Origin: Planococcus lenghuensis
Lineage (GTDB): Bacteria; Bacillota; Bacilli; Bacillales_A; Planococcaceae
DNA length: 64,000 bases
Direction: 5' to 3'
Assembly (NCBI RefSeq): GCF_001999905.1
Contig: NZ_CP019640.1
Location: 701,001 to 765,000, forward strand
Numbering within the stretch: position 1 is the stretch's first letter; the number at the start of each line of letters is the position of its first letter. The notes below the pieces were generated by a model that was not told the DNA's origin, searched no databases, and saw nothing but the letters and a program-made list of their open reading frames with translations. Made by a program: the position numbers and the translations under genes. Below, one piece after another: positions 1-8,058 of this stretch.

Positions 1-1
1 G

Positions 2-52
2 GTGGAAAAAACGACGTGGAAAGCAAACTTCTATAAGAAGAAGGAGAACTGA
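2..52 (+). CDS. Possible C-terminal tail of an upstream gene cut by the window edge
   Basis: An open frame from base 2 reads into TGA at 50-52, just before the next gene's ATG at 54. Only 16 residues are visible and they are basic and aromatic, as in the cytoplasmic tail of a membrane protein. Heptad-repeat proteins such as the next gene often sit behind an MMPL/RND-type exporter, so such a tail would fit, but the product cannot be identified. Frame 1 also stops early (34-36), so the choice of frame is uncertain. Confidence 0.25.
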   Translation: MEKTTWKANFYKKKEN

Positions 53-53
53 G

Positions 54-1841
54 ATGGGGAACATGAAAAAAGTACTGCCGGCAATGGCGGCGGCAGTCAT
101 CGCGGTACCGGGTCTGCAAGTATCTGCAGAGACGGATACCGGGGAATTTTCTTCTAAAGATGAAGTCGTCTACGCGAATTTGACTGCGACCGGTGATTTG
201 ATCGAAAGTTATGTTGTGAATATTTTCGAAGTCGAAGAAGCGGGGCTTATCACGGATTACGGTCCCTATGCGACCGTCCGGAACCTGACCGACACGTCCG
301 CGATTCAGCAGGAAGGCGGGAAGGTTGAGTTCACGGCGCCGGAAGGGAAGTTTTATTATCAGGGTAACCTGGAGGAGCCGCTGCCCTGGGATATCGCGAT
401 CACGTATAAATTGGACGGGGAGGAAATCACACCGGACGAATTGGCGGGCCGCGATGGACATCTCCAGATTGTAATCGGAACGGAAGCGAACGAAGCGGTG
501 AATCCCGTATTCTTCGAGAATTATTTGCTGCAGATCTCACTCGCTCTTGATACCGAGCTGTACCGCAACATCGAAGCGCCGGCCGGCATGATTGCCAATG
601 CTGGACGTGACAGGCAAGTGACGTTCACGGTCATGCCGGAACAGGAAAAAGAAATGATTGTCGAAGCGGATGTCACGGACCTGGAATTTAGCGGTATCAG
701 CTTGTCCGCGGTGCCGTCAACGCTGCCGATCGATGCGCCGGAACTCGGCGGCATGACCGGCGACATGCAGGAATTGACGGACGGTATTCTGAAAGTCCAT
801 AACGGTGTCGGTGGCTTGCAGGACGGCATCGCCTCGCTCAATGACGGTGTTGCGGAATTGCATAGCGGTTCTGCCGAGTACCGGGATGGTGTGACGTCAC
901 TGGCTGCTTCGTCCGGCGAACTGCTCGGTGCGTCCAATGAAATCGGTGACGCGCTCGAGTCGATGAACAATGCACTCAGCGGAGAACCGGCTGACATGGA
1001 CCTCGGTCAATTGCAGGAATTGAGCGGCGGTCTGCGGGAAATTGCTGAGGGTCTGCGCGATACGGCAACAGGCCTCGATACGCTGAACAACAACCACCAG
1101 GCTGCCTATACTGCGCTGGATAATGCGATGACCGCCATTCCGGATTACGAGATCACAGAAGAACAGATCCAGGCGCTTTATGCGAGCGGCGCGGATGAAA
1201 CGGTCATTGACCAGCTCACTGAAACGTATGCAGCAGCACAGGCGGCGAAAGAGACGTATGCAGCCGTAAGCGAAGCGTTCCAGGCGGTGAAAGGTACATT
1301 AAATGAAGTGTCCGGCTCGTTGACGGAAATGGCTGACAGCCTGGAAGAAATGGCAGATGGCCTGGCAGGATCACTTGAAGAACCCGGTGCCGGTGATCCA
1401 TTCGCACAGCTGCAGAAAGGCATCAGTGAATTGACGGCGAATTACGGTGAATTCCACGCAGGCCTCTCGGAATACACAGGTGGTGTCGATCAGTTGGCAG
1501 GTTCCTATAAGGACTTGCACGCTGGCATCGGCCAACTGGAATCCGGCACAGGCGAACTGGAATCCGGTGCTTCCCGTCTCCACGAAGGCACCGGCGAACT
1601 GCAGGAAGCGACAAGCGATCTGCCGGGGCAGATGCAGCAGGAAGTCGACAGCATGATGGCCGAATACGACAAATCCGATTTCGAAGCGGAATCGTTCGTG
1701 TCAGCTAAAAATGACAATATCGGCTCCGTCCAGTTCATCATCCAGACGGAAAGCATTGAGCTGGAAGAAACTGAAGTGGCGGCAGAGCCGGTCAAAGTAG
1801 AGAAAACCTTCTGGACGCGACTGCTGGATCTCTTCAGCTGA
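54..1841 (+). CDS. Secreted LxxG heptad-repeat protein (YhgE/Pip-like extracellular type)
   Basis: A 595-residue exported protein. The N-terminus has a signal peptide (MKK, an Ala/Val-rich core, then VSA before Glu-Thr) with likely cleavage near residue 25. Residues about 40-230 form a beta-rich globular part. From about 240 the chain runs through Leu-x-x-Gly heptads (GLQDG, SLNDG, ELHSG, EYRDG and, later, QLESG, ELESG, RLHEG), the pattern of the extracellular stalk of YhgE/Pip proteins and related MMPL-linked exoproteins. An Ala-rich helical stretch lies near 350-410. No strong C-terminal membrane segment is seen; it ends in an amphipathic FWTRLLDLF motif. AAGGAG at 41-46 lies 7 nt before ATG 54 and fixes the start. 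A role in envelope export or surface function is inferred only. Confidence 0.8.
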   Translation: MGNMKKVLPAMAAAVIAVPGLQVSAETDTGEFSSKDEVVYANLTATGDLIESYVVNIFEVEEAGLITDYGPYATVRNLTDTSAIQQEGGKVEFTAPEGKFYYQGNLEEPLPWDIAITYKLDGEEITPDELAGRDGHLQIVIGTEANEAVNPVFFENYLLQISLALDTELYRNIEAPAGMIANAGRDRQVTFTVMPEQEKEMIVEADVTDLEFSGISLSAVPSTLPIDAPELGGMTGDMQELTDGILKVHNGVGGLQDGIASLNDGVAELHSGSAEYRDGVTSLAASSGELLGASNEIGDALESMNNALSGEPADMDLGQLQELSGGLREIAEGLRDTATGLDTLNNNHQAAYTALDNAMTAIPDYEITEEQIQALYASGADETVIDQLTETYAAAQAAKETYAAVSEAFQAVKGTLNEVSGSLTEMADSLEEMADGLAGSLEEPGAGDPFAQLQKGISELTANYGEFHAGLSEYTGGVDQLAGSYKDLHAGIGQLESGTGELESGASRLHEGTGELQEATSDLPGQMQQEVDSMMAEYDKSDFEAESFVSAKNDNIGSVQFIIQTESIELEETEVAAEPVKVEKTFWTRLLDLFS

Positions 1842-2022
1842 AAACAGTCAGCAAATTATATAAGTTGAATTAAAGCATGGAATATTTATTAATCTCTTCG
1901 GCCGATCAGGGCATGGATGCGCCGGCGCTTCGCAGGCTGTAAGCGAATCAGCGAGTGTTGCGATTCCGCTGATTCCCTTTACGATAGAACACGGCTATGG
2001 AAGTCATTGCAATTTATATAGT

Positions 2023-2067
2023 AAGGCGTTTCCAGTAACCTGTGCGGTTAGCGGAAACGCCTTTTTG
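2023..2067 (+). terminator. Rho-independent terminator after the heptad-repeat gene
   Basis: An 11-bp stem (2023-2033 with 2053-2063) followed by CTTTTTGG. Inside the loop TAACC and GGTTA can pair as well, extending the hairpin. It lies between the plus-strand gene ending at 1841 and the convergent minus-strand gene ending at 2072. Confidence 0.75.
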
Positions 2068-2071
2068 GTTT

Positions 2072-2740
2072 TCAGGATTTCGGTTTCAGTACGCCGGCTT
2101 TCACGAGATTGGTCAATGCGCCTTTGTTTTTGAAGCGAAAGTAGCCGCTGAGGCGATTCAGATCTTTTTGGGTCAGTTCTGCATAATCCTTCGTCAGTTC
2201 GTAATCAACTGATAATTTTTCGAGTAATTTCCGGGCATATTCAAGTTGTTTTTTGGTCAATGGTTTCTCATCGCTTGAATCAGTAGGAACCGGTGGTGGC
2301 GGGAAAATGGTTTGCTCGATCTCCGGTGTATATTTCCCTTCCCTTACCCAAGTGACATCTTCTTTCGTCAAAGCGAACCATTCACCTTCCAGGCGCTTAT
2401 CTGCAAAGTGTTTATGAAACACTGCTTCCGCTTGGTGATGATCAGCGCATTTAATAAGAAAGACTAATTGGTTCTCAAAAGGAAGCTTTACACCAAAAAC
2501 ATTCATCCGTTTTTCAATATTTTTCGTTTTACCGATTTTAAATGTCCCGTTTAAGTACTCTTGGACAAAGTAAACATAGCCAGGGGCTTTTCCGTCCGGG
2601 AAGGGAGACTGGATGATGGCTTCTAATTCTTGCTGATTTGGTTCATATAAATACATTTTCGTTTGTGGCGGATTGGGCGGTGTCTCTACGGCCGATGTGC
2701 TATTTGCAGTGAACAGCTTGTTCAACACTTTCTTTAGCAT
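2072..2740 (-). CDS. T5orf172/MUG113-type GIY-YIG family protein
   Basis: A 222-residue protein of unknown role. The middle part carries the T5orf172 signature of the GIY-YIG nuclease superfamily: GYVYFVQ, then a strand with FKIGKTKNIEKRM, then a His-containing helix (HHQAEAVFHKHFADKR) and GEWFAL. Such domains occur in phage proteins and in bacterial proteins of mostly unknown substrate. The C-terminal 70 residues are Lys/Leu-rich and helical with a DYAELTQKDLNRL segment. The frame is open up to 2929, but the added N-terminus is hydrophobic and unlike the domain. ATG 2740 follows AAAGGAGG (2754-2760) with a longish 13-nt gap. The start is therefore likely but not certain. It stands alone, convergent with its left neighbour. 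Confidence 0.7.
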   Translation of the reverse strand: MLKKVLNKLFTANSTSAVETPPNPPQTKMYLYEPNQQELEAIIQSPFPDGKAPGYVYFVQEYLNGTFKIGKTKNIEKRMNVFGVKLPFENQLVFLIKCADHHQAEAVFHKHFADKRLEGEWFALTKEDVTWVREGKYTPEIEQTIFPPPPVPTDSSDEKPLTKKQLEYARKLLEKLSVDYELTKDYAELTQKDLNRLSGYFRFKNKGALTNLVKAGVLKPKS

Positions 2741-3082
2741 GTTATCTGATGAACCTCCTTTGAATGATGTTATTATGTCCAGTATAAAGCAAGACAAGAA
2801 GAAATTGGTTATTTCAATAAAAGTCATAACTAAATATAAAAGCATTATTGAAAGCGAATTCAAATGCAACATGATGGACTGAATAGATTGCCATAGAGAC
2901 GGCAAGATGGGAGGAGCGCACTGCTTCAACAGTGAGAGAACTTATCCAGGCTTAATCTCCCGGCTGGCAGGGAATAGGAAGACCGAACATTGAAGCCTCG
3001 GGTGCCATTAATTAAACGTGCTATTACTTTAATTCATTTATATAGAAGTACGACTTGCCAATTCAGATAGAAAGGAGGAGTT
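2741..3082. other. Divergent intergenic region
   Basis: About 340 bases between divergent genes. It holds the ribosome site of the minus-strand T5orf172 gene, AT-rich stretches suited to promoters on both sides (around 2800-2870 and 3015-3055), and the AAAGGAGG of the plus-strand esterase at 3071-3078. I see no convincing small gene, riboswitch or terminator here. Confidence 0.5.
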
Positions 3083-4120
3083 GTGATTATTGCACAGTTG
3101 ATAACGAGCCGACCTGTAGCCTTGCTGACCGGTTCACTCGCTGCTATTGGAGGATACTGCGTTTATGTGAATCAAATTGAAAAGCGAAGTCTGCGAAGTA
3201 AGCTTGCAGAAATCGCGCTTGGAAAATCCCCTATCAAGAAAATACTGAGCGATCCCGATACGTTTCATCAGTTCATTGAAGCGAAGCGGGCACTGGTCTA
3301 TAAATCCTATACTGTTCCGGATTCAGTGGACATGCGAGCAAGTACCCGAAAGGCGGAAACTGAAGAGATGCCGGTTTATTTGCTGGGATCGCATGACGGA
3401 CAGGCGGCTTTTAGCAGTGAGTGGCATGTGTTCTATTTGCATGGCGGCGGATATGTGCTGCACCCGAGTAAAATTGGCTGGCGTTTCTTCAATAAACTGG
3501 TGGGGCAAACCGGCTGGAATGTCACAGTTCCTATATACCCGACAGTACCTAATCACCATTACGAAGAAAGTTTCCGGAAAGTTCTTGTTCAGTACAAGAA
3601 ATTGCTGCAGGAAGTGCCGACGGAAAAAATCGTGCTGATGGGTGATTCTGCGGGCGGCGGGTTCGCGCTCGCACTGGCACAGATGCTGAGAGAAGAAGGG
3701 CTGCCGCAGCCGGGCAATTTGGTGCTTTTGTCTCCTTGGCTTGATGTGACCATGAGTGATCTGAGGCAAGAAGAGCTGGAAAAAACGGATCCCATACTTG
3801 CCCGGTATGGGGGAAGGAAACTCGGGGAGTTGTGGGCGGGACCGCGGCACGATCCCAGGAATCCATTTGTCAGTCCAATTAACGGAAATCTTCACGGACT
3901 GGCCCCGATTACAGTGTTCACCGGCACGCACGATTTATTGCTGACCGACGCAAGAAATTTGAAGAACCGGATGACAGAAGAAGGAATAGATCTCCGCTAT
4001 TTCGAATACCCGCGGATGAATCACGCGTTTATGCTTTATCCGATCCCCGAAGCTGACGCGGCGATCAGTCAGCTGATATCAGCGGTGGAGTTCCAGGTTG
4101 GCATCTTGAACTCCACATAA
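3083..4120 (+). CDS. Alpha/beta hydrolase, hormone-sensitive-lipase type esterase
   Basis: A 345-residue serine hydrolase expected to cleave carboxyl esters. The oxyanion-hole motif HGGGY (about residue 120) and the nucleophile motif GDSAGGG (about 190) mark the HSL (alpha/beta hydrolase-3) family. The acid is probably in FTGTHDLLLTDA and the His in MNHAFMLYP near the C-terminus. The first 25 residues contain a hydrophobic stretch (ALLTGSLAAIGGYCVYV), so the enzyme may be membrane-tethered. GTG 3083 has AAAGGAGG only 4 nt upstream, so an in-frame TTG at 3098 is an alternative start. It is monocistronic, ending in its own terminator. A second HSL-type esterase is at 42467. Confidence 0.85.
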   Translation: MIIAQLITSRPVALLTGSLAAIGGYCVYVNQIEKRSLRSKLAEIALGKSPIKKILSDPDTFHQFIEAKRALVYKSYTVPDSVDMRASTRKAETEEMPVYLLGSHDGQAAFSSEWHVFYLHGGGYVLHPSKIGWRFFNKLVGQTGWNVTVPIYPTVPNHHYEESFRKVLVQYKKLLQEVPTEKIVLMGDSAGGGFALALAQMLREEGLPQPGNLVLLSPWLDVTMSDLRQEELEKTDPILARYGGRKLGELWAGPRHDPRNPFVSPINGNLHGLAPITVFTGTHDLLLTDARNLKNRMTEEGIDLRYFEYPRMNHAFMLYPIPEADAAISQLISAVEFQVGILNST

Positions 4121-4151
4121 ATGATTGACACTGCCATAGACAAAACGATAG

Positions 4152-4189
4152 GCCTTCCATGGAATCCACTTTTCCATGGAAGGCTTTTT
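4152..4189 (+). terminator. Strong terminator after the esterase
   Basis: A perfect 12-bp stem (4152-4163 with 4173-4184), 9-nt loop, then TTTTTA. It sits about 30 bp after the stop codon at 4120. Confidence 0.85.
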
Positions 4190-4284
4190 AGAGAGAAGAG
4201 AAAGAGGCGTTAAGTTGAATTCATAAAACCTTCTACTAAGTCTGATTATTTTGTGATAAGGTAGGAAAAAGCTAGTTGTGTAGG

Positions 4285-4417
4285 TCCCTGTGTCAAAAAC
4301 AATTCATGTCCATTGCATGCGAAAAAGTAGAAGCCATGAATAGCAACGGGTACTGACTGCCGATTTTGTAAGTTTATAGAGAATAATAAGCAGTCATAAT
4401 TGTTTCTGACACAGGGA
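4285..4417. repeat. Inverted-repeat element, copy A (REPIN/MITE-like)
   Basis: Arms 4285-4304 and 4398-4417 are 20 bp each and complementary except at one base (TCCCTGTGTC[A/G]AAAACAATT type). They enclose 93 bp of unrelated sequence with no gene. Similar arms occur at 6868-7014, 11804-11823 and 23343-23384. The element lies just upstream of the membrane-protein gene and may form a long hairpin in its leader. Confidence 0.75.
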
Positions 4418-4445
4418 GAGAAAAAAAGAGATTGGAGTGCTGTGG

Positions 4446-5642
4446 ATGGCGCAGATGTTGGCAATATCGATTTTACTATTGGCTTTATACATAGGTGAAG
4501 TAATTTCAGCGCGCACGAAGGCGTGGATTCCTTCCATTTTTGTCAGTGGGGTACTTTTCCTGCTGGGCTATTGGACGTTTTTCCCACCGGATATCGTCGC
4601 AATTGCGGGGATTCCTGCGGCTGTGGCCGTCCTGCTTATTTACTTGCTGATTGTAAATATGGGAACGTTATTATCATTGCAGGAACTCAAAAGACAATGG
4701 CGGACGATTTTGATCGCTATATCAGGGATTCTTGGGATAGTGGCTGCCTTATTTACAATCGGTCTGCTGCTGTTTGATTTCCAGACGATTGCGGTCGCGA
4801 TTCCGCCGTTGGTCGGCGGGCTCGTTTCCGCATTGATCATGTCGGAAGGAGCGACTGCGGCAGGATTGCCGACGCTGGCGGTTTTTGCGGTTGTTATTTA
4901 CGTTATCCAAGGATTTGCGGGCTATCCGTTAACTTCGATTATGCTGAAACGGGAAGGCCGGAATCTGCTGCAGAAGTACCGCAACGACGATTTACCCGAG
5001 CAGAAACTGGCTTCGGATGGACCGGCGGATCCGGCGGAAGAGAACAACGAACCGAGAATGTTCGCTAAGATGCCGGAAAAGTACAACACGGATTTTTTCA
5101 AGTTTTTCCGGCTCGCTGTGGTGGGGTACCTGGCTTATTTGACGTCTGTCTGGGTGGCGCCATTGTTCGAAATCAGTCCATTTGTATTGTGCCTGCTATT
5201 CGGCATAATCGCCAGAAGTATCGGGTTCCTCGAACGGCACCCGCTGATGAAAGCGAATGGGTTTGGATTTGCGATCGCAGGCCTGTTGCTGTTCGTCTTT
5301 GACGGGTTGAAAAATGCGACGCCTGAAATGATGCTTGAACTTCTTTATCCGCTCTTTGCCTGCATCATCATCGGTGTCGCAGGCATGTACATCTTCTCGT
5401 TTATAATCGGGAAAGTCCTGAAAGTCAGCAAAGAAATGGCTTTCGCTGTTTCGCTCACCGCGCTTTACGGATTTCCGGCGGATTACATCATTACTGTGGA
5501 AGTCATCGATTCATTGACAAAAGATGAAAAAGAACGGGAAGTGCTGACAAGCTATATGCTGCCGCCGATGCTTGTCGGCGGGTTCATCACCGTTACCATC
5601 GTTTCTGTCATTCTGGCCGGGATTTTCGTTGGGTTTTTGTAA
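4446..5642 (+). CDS. Multi-pass membrane protein, transporter-like, unrecognised family
   Basis: A roughly 398-residue integral membrane protein with about ten hydrophobic segments and one charged cytoplasmic loop near residues 175-215 (KREGRNLLQKYRNDD then Glu/Pro/Ala-rich sequence). The two halves each carry about five helices, as in secondary carriers of the GltS or 2-hydroxycarboxylate type, but I recognise no family signature. The frame opens at GTG 4437, but that codon overlaps GGAG (4434-4437); ATG 4446 lies 8 nt after it and is the better start. An amidohydrolase follows 39 bp downstream on the same strand, which suggests import of a compound that the enzyme then hydrolyses (inference). 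Confidence 0.75.
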   Translation: MAQMLAISILLLALYIGEVISARTKAWIPSIFVSGVLFLLGYWTFFPPDIVAIAGIPAAVAVLLIYLLIVNMGTLLSLQELKRQWRTILIAISGILGIVAALFTIGLLLFDFQTIAVAIPPLVGGLVSALIMSEGATAAGLPTLAVFAVVIYVIQGFAGYPLTSIMLKREGRNLLQKYRNDDLPEQKLASDGPADPAEENNEPRMFAKMPEKYNTDFFKFFRLAVVGYLAYLTSVWVAPLFEISPFVLCLLFGIIARSIGFLERHPLMKANGFGFAIAGLLLFVFDGLKNATPEMMLELLYPLFACIIIGVAGMYIFSFIIGKVLKVSKEMAFAVSLTALYGFPADYIITVEVIDSLTKDEKEREVLTSYMLPPMLVGGFITVTIVSVILAGIFVGFL

Positions 5643-5681
5643 AGGCAGTGAACGCTGCATGAAACTGAAGGAGGAATTGAA

Positions 5682-6854
5682 GTGACGACTAAATGGGAAA
5701 ATATCACGCTCTATACAGGGCGGGGAGAAAAATTGAAGCAATCAGCGATCATCATAGAAAACGGTCAAATTCTGGCGGTAGGTGATGAAGCGGTCCAAAT
5801 GGATGCGGAGGCAACCGTGGACGGCAGCGGAAAAACAGTTCTGCCGGGCTTATTCGATATGCATGTCCATCTCGGCATGGACGGCGACGCGGATCCTTTT
5901 GCGCAAATTGCAAAAGATTCACAGGCAACAGCTGCATACCGTCATTACGTCAATGGCCAAAAGCAATTGAAATCCGGTGTGACAAGTGTCCGGAATCTTG
6001 GATCTCGCTGGCATATCGATCTTGAATTCCGCAACGCTGTAGCATCCGGTCTCATGGCGGGTCCCACTGTCTACGGTTCCGGGCAGCCGATCGTGATGAC
6101 CGGCGGACACGGTTATCCGTTTGCAACAGAAGCGGATGGCGAGGACGAAGTGCGAAAAGCGGCAAGGGCAACGTTGAAAGCCGGCGCTGATGTGCTGAAA
6201 CTGATGGCGACAGGCGGAGTGATGACGCCCGGTGTGGATCCGGGGTCTCCGCAGTTGTCAGAAAAAGAAATGCGCGCCGCCATTGAAGAGGCAAGCCATG
6301 CCGGAAAAACAACCGCTTCCCACGCGCAAGGGACAGCGGGTATTCAAAATGCTGTGCGGGCCGGCATCACGACGATTGAACACGGCATCTTCCTCGATGA
6401 TGAGACCATTGAACTCATGCTGAAATACGATACGGTGCTCGTCCCGACACTCGCTGCTCCTTACTACATCGTCAAGAACGCAAAGTCCGGTGCCATTCCG
6501 CCGCATGCCGTGAAAAAAGCGGTCTATTGCTATGAAGTGCATAAAGAAAGCTTCCGGAAAGCTGTCAAAGCCGGTGTGAAAATCGCTGCCGGCACAGACG
6601 CAGGCACGCCTTTCAATCTGCATGGCGACTTTGCAAAAGAACTGGAACTTATGCGGGCGGGCGGAATGAAAGTCCGGGATATTATCACGTCAGCCACATA
6701 CCATGCAGCTGAAACGCTCGATGTTCAAGATCATACCGGCTCGCTTGAAAAAGGAAAAACGGCCGATTTCGTTGTCCTCAATGCAGACCCGGAAAACGAT
6801 ATCAATGCATTCCGTGATATATATGCTGTCTATAAGGGTGGCGACGCTGTCTAG
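5682..6854 (+). CDS. Amidohydrolase, Xaa-Pro/Xaa-Arg dipeptidase or imidazolonepropionase-like
   Basis: A 390-residue metal-dependent hydrolase of the amidohydrolase superfamily. Visible metal-site motifs in order are HVH in LPGLFDMHVHLG (about residue 60), the Lys of ADVLKLMATGG (about 175), His in TASHAQG, His in TTIEHG, and Asp in AAGTDAGTPF. This order matches the subgroup with a bridging lysine that includes cyclic-imide hydrolases and carboxypeptidases acting on Xaa-Arg or Xaa-Pro dipeptides. No signal peptide, so it is cytoplasmic. The GTG start at 5682 is preceded by GGAGGAATT. It is probably co-transcribed with the membrane protein upstream, whose substrate it may process. The exact substrate cannot be read from sequence. 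Confidence 0.8.
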   Translation: MTTKWENITLYTGRGEKLKQSAIIIENGQILAVGDEAVQMDAEATVDGSGKTVLPGLFDMHVHLGMDGDADPFAQIAKDSQATAAYRHYVNGQKQLKSGVTSVRNLGSRWHIDLEFRNAVASGLMAGPTVYGSGQPIVMTGGHGYPFATEADGEDEVRKAARATLKAGADVLKLMATGGVMTPGVDPGSPQLSEKEMRAAIEEASHAGKTTASHAQGTAGIQNAVRAGITTIEHGIFLDDETIELMLKYDTVLVPTLAAPYYIVKNAKSGAIPPHAVKKAVYCYEVHKESFRKAVKAGVKIAAGTDAGTPFNLHGDFAKELELMRAGGMKVRDIITSATYHAAETLDVQDHTGSLEKGKTADFVVLNADPENDINAFRDIYAVYKGGDAV

Positions 6855-6867
6855 CGTGAGTTGAATC

Positions 6868-7014
6868 TGTCCCTGTGTTAAAACCGATTCAGTTTATTCA
6901 CAACAATTGAATGAGAGAAAAGGTGTGCTTAATGACTCTGCGAGTTGTTGTGCACACCTTTTGTTTAGCAATCCGTATTCGGGAATAGACATACTTGTGT
7001 TTGACACAGGGACA
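6868..7014. repeat. Inverted-repeat element, copy B, with an inner hairpin
   Basis: The outer arms 6868-6885 and 6997-7014 share the TGTCCCTGTGT[C/T]AAA core in opposite orientation. Inside lies a perfect 11-bp stem (6918-6928 with 6952-6962) followed by a T-rich stretch, which could terminate the amidohydrolase transcript. The whole element fills the gap between the amidohydrolase stop (6854) and the next gene (7148). An ORF in this region has no ribosome site and is not supported. Confidence 0.7.
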
Positions 7015-7147
7015 GAAACAACACACAGGAACAGGAACACAGAAAAACAAACGGGAACTCGCATTGTGGATACTGCTGGCAGAATTGTTTGAATTTACAT
7101 CTGTATAAGAGTAATCTTAAATTCAGAAGTGAGAGGAGTGAAGACGG

Positions 7148-7990
7148 ATGGGGAAAACAATACCGGAAGTGACACTGAACGACGGAACGACATTGCCGGT
7201 TACAGGACTCGGTACATACGGATTGTGGGGCAGTGCAGGGGCCAATGCGGTGAGCAGCGGCATCAATGCCGGATACCGGCTGATTGATACAGCCTATAAT
7301 TATGAAAATGAAGGAGCCGTCGGGGAAGGGATCAAACGCAGCGGCATCTCCCGCGAGGAACTCTGGATTACGTCTAAGCTGCCGGGCCGTTACCACACAT
7401 ACGAAAAAGCGCTCATTGCGATTCAGGAATCACTGTACCGTTCGAAGCTCGATTACCTGGACCTTTACGTGATCCACTGGCCGATCCCAAGACAGGATCT
7501 CTACGTGGAAGCGTGGCAGGCGCTGATTGATGCACAAAAATGGGGGCTTGTCCGGTCAATTGGTGTAAGTAACTTCCTGCCGGAGCACCTGGAGCGCATT
7601 ATAAAGGAGACCGGAGTGACGCCGAGCCTGAACCAGGTGGAACTGCATCCGTTCTTCAATCAGGAAGCACAGCGGAAAGTGCACGAGGAGCATAACATCC
7701 AAACGCAATCGTGGAGCCCGCTTGCCAAAGCGGCGGACATTTTATCCAATGAAACCATTAACAAGATTGCGAAAAACCATAATAAGACGATTGCGCAAGT
7801 CGTGCTGCGCTGGCAGTACCAGATCGGTTCGATCTCGATTCCGCGGTCCACTTCCCCGCAGCGGCAGCGGGAAAATCTGGCCATTTTCGATTTTGCATTG
7901 AGCGAAACGGAAATGAGCGCAATTGCGGATCTGTCGCGCCCGGATGGCCGGCTGCATGATATGGATCCGGCTACGCACGAGGAATTTTAA
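7148..7990 (+). CDS. Aldo/keto reductase
   Basis: A 280-residue NAD(P)H-dependent reductase of small carbonyl compounds, cytoplasmic. The catalytic tetrad is visible: Asp in GYRLIDTAYNYENE, Tyr in the same segment, Lys in WITSKLPG and His in LYVIHWP. The cofactor-binding C-terminal part has SIGVSNFLPEHL, WSPLAK and SIPRSTSPQR. The length is normal for the AKR family (Bacillus YtbE/YvgN type). AGAGGAG precedes ATG 7148. It is monocistronic, bounded by the repeat element upstream and a bidirectional terminator. Two further aldo/keto reductases are at 21508 and 22363; physiological substrates are unknown. Confidence 0.9.
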   Translation: MGKTIPEVTLNDGTTLPVTGLGTYGLWGSAGANAVSSGINAGYRLIDTAYNYENEGAVGEGIKRSGISREELWITSKLPGRYHTYEKALIAIQESLYRSKLDYLDLYVIHWPIPRQDLYVEAWQALIDAQKWGLVRSIGVSNFLPEHLERIIKETGVTPSLNQVELHPFFNQEAQRKVHEEHNIQTQSWSPLAKAADILSNETINKIAKNHNKTIAQVVLRWQYQIGSISIPRSTSPQRQRENLAIFDFALSETEMSAIADLSRPDGRLHDMDPATHEEF

Positions 7991-8002
7991 CAGTCACACT
8001 GA

Positions 8003-8045
8003 AAAAGATGCTGCCAGCAGGTTAAACGCGCTGGCAGCATCTTTT
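8003..8045. terminator. Bidirectional terminator between convergent genes
   Basis: A 16-bp stem (8003-8018 with 8030-8045), loop of 11 nt, with A-run before and T-run after, so it can end both the aldo/keto reductase (+) and the MurE-like gene (-). Confidence 0.9.
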
Positions 8046-8058
8046 TTGAATGAATATT

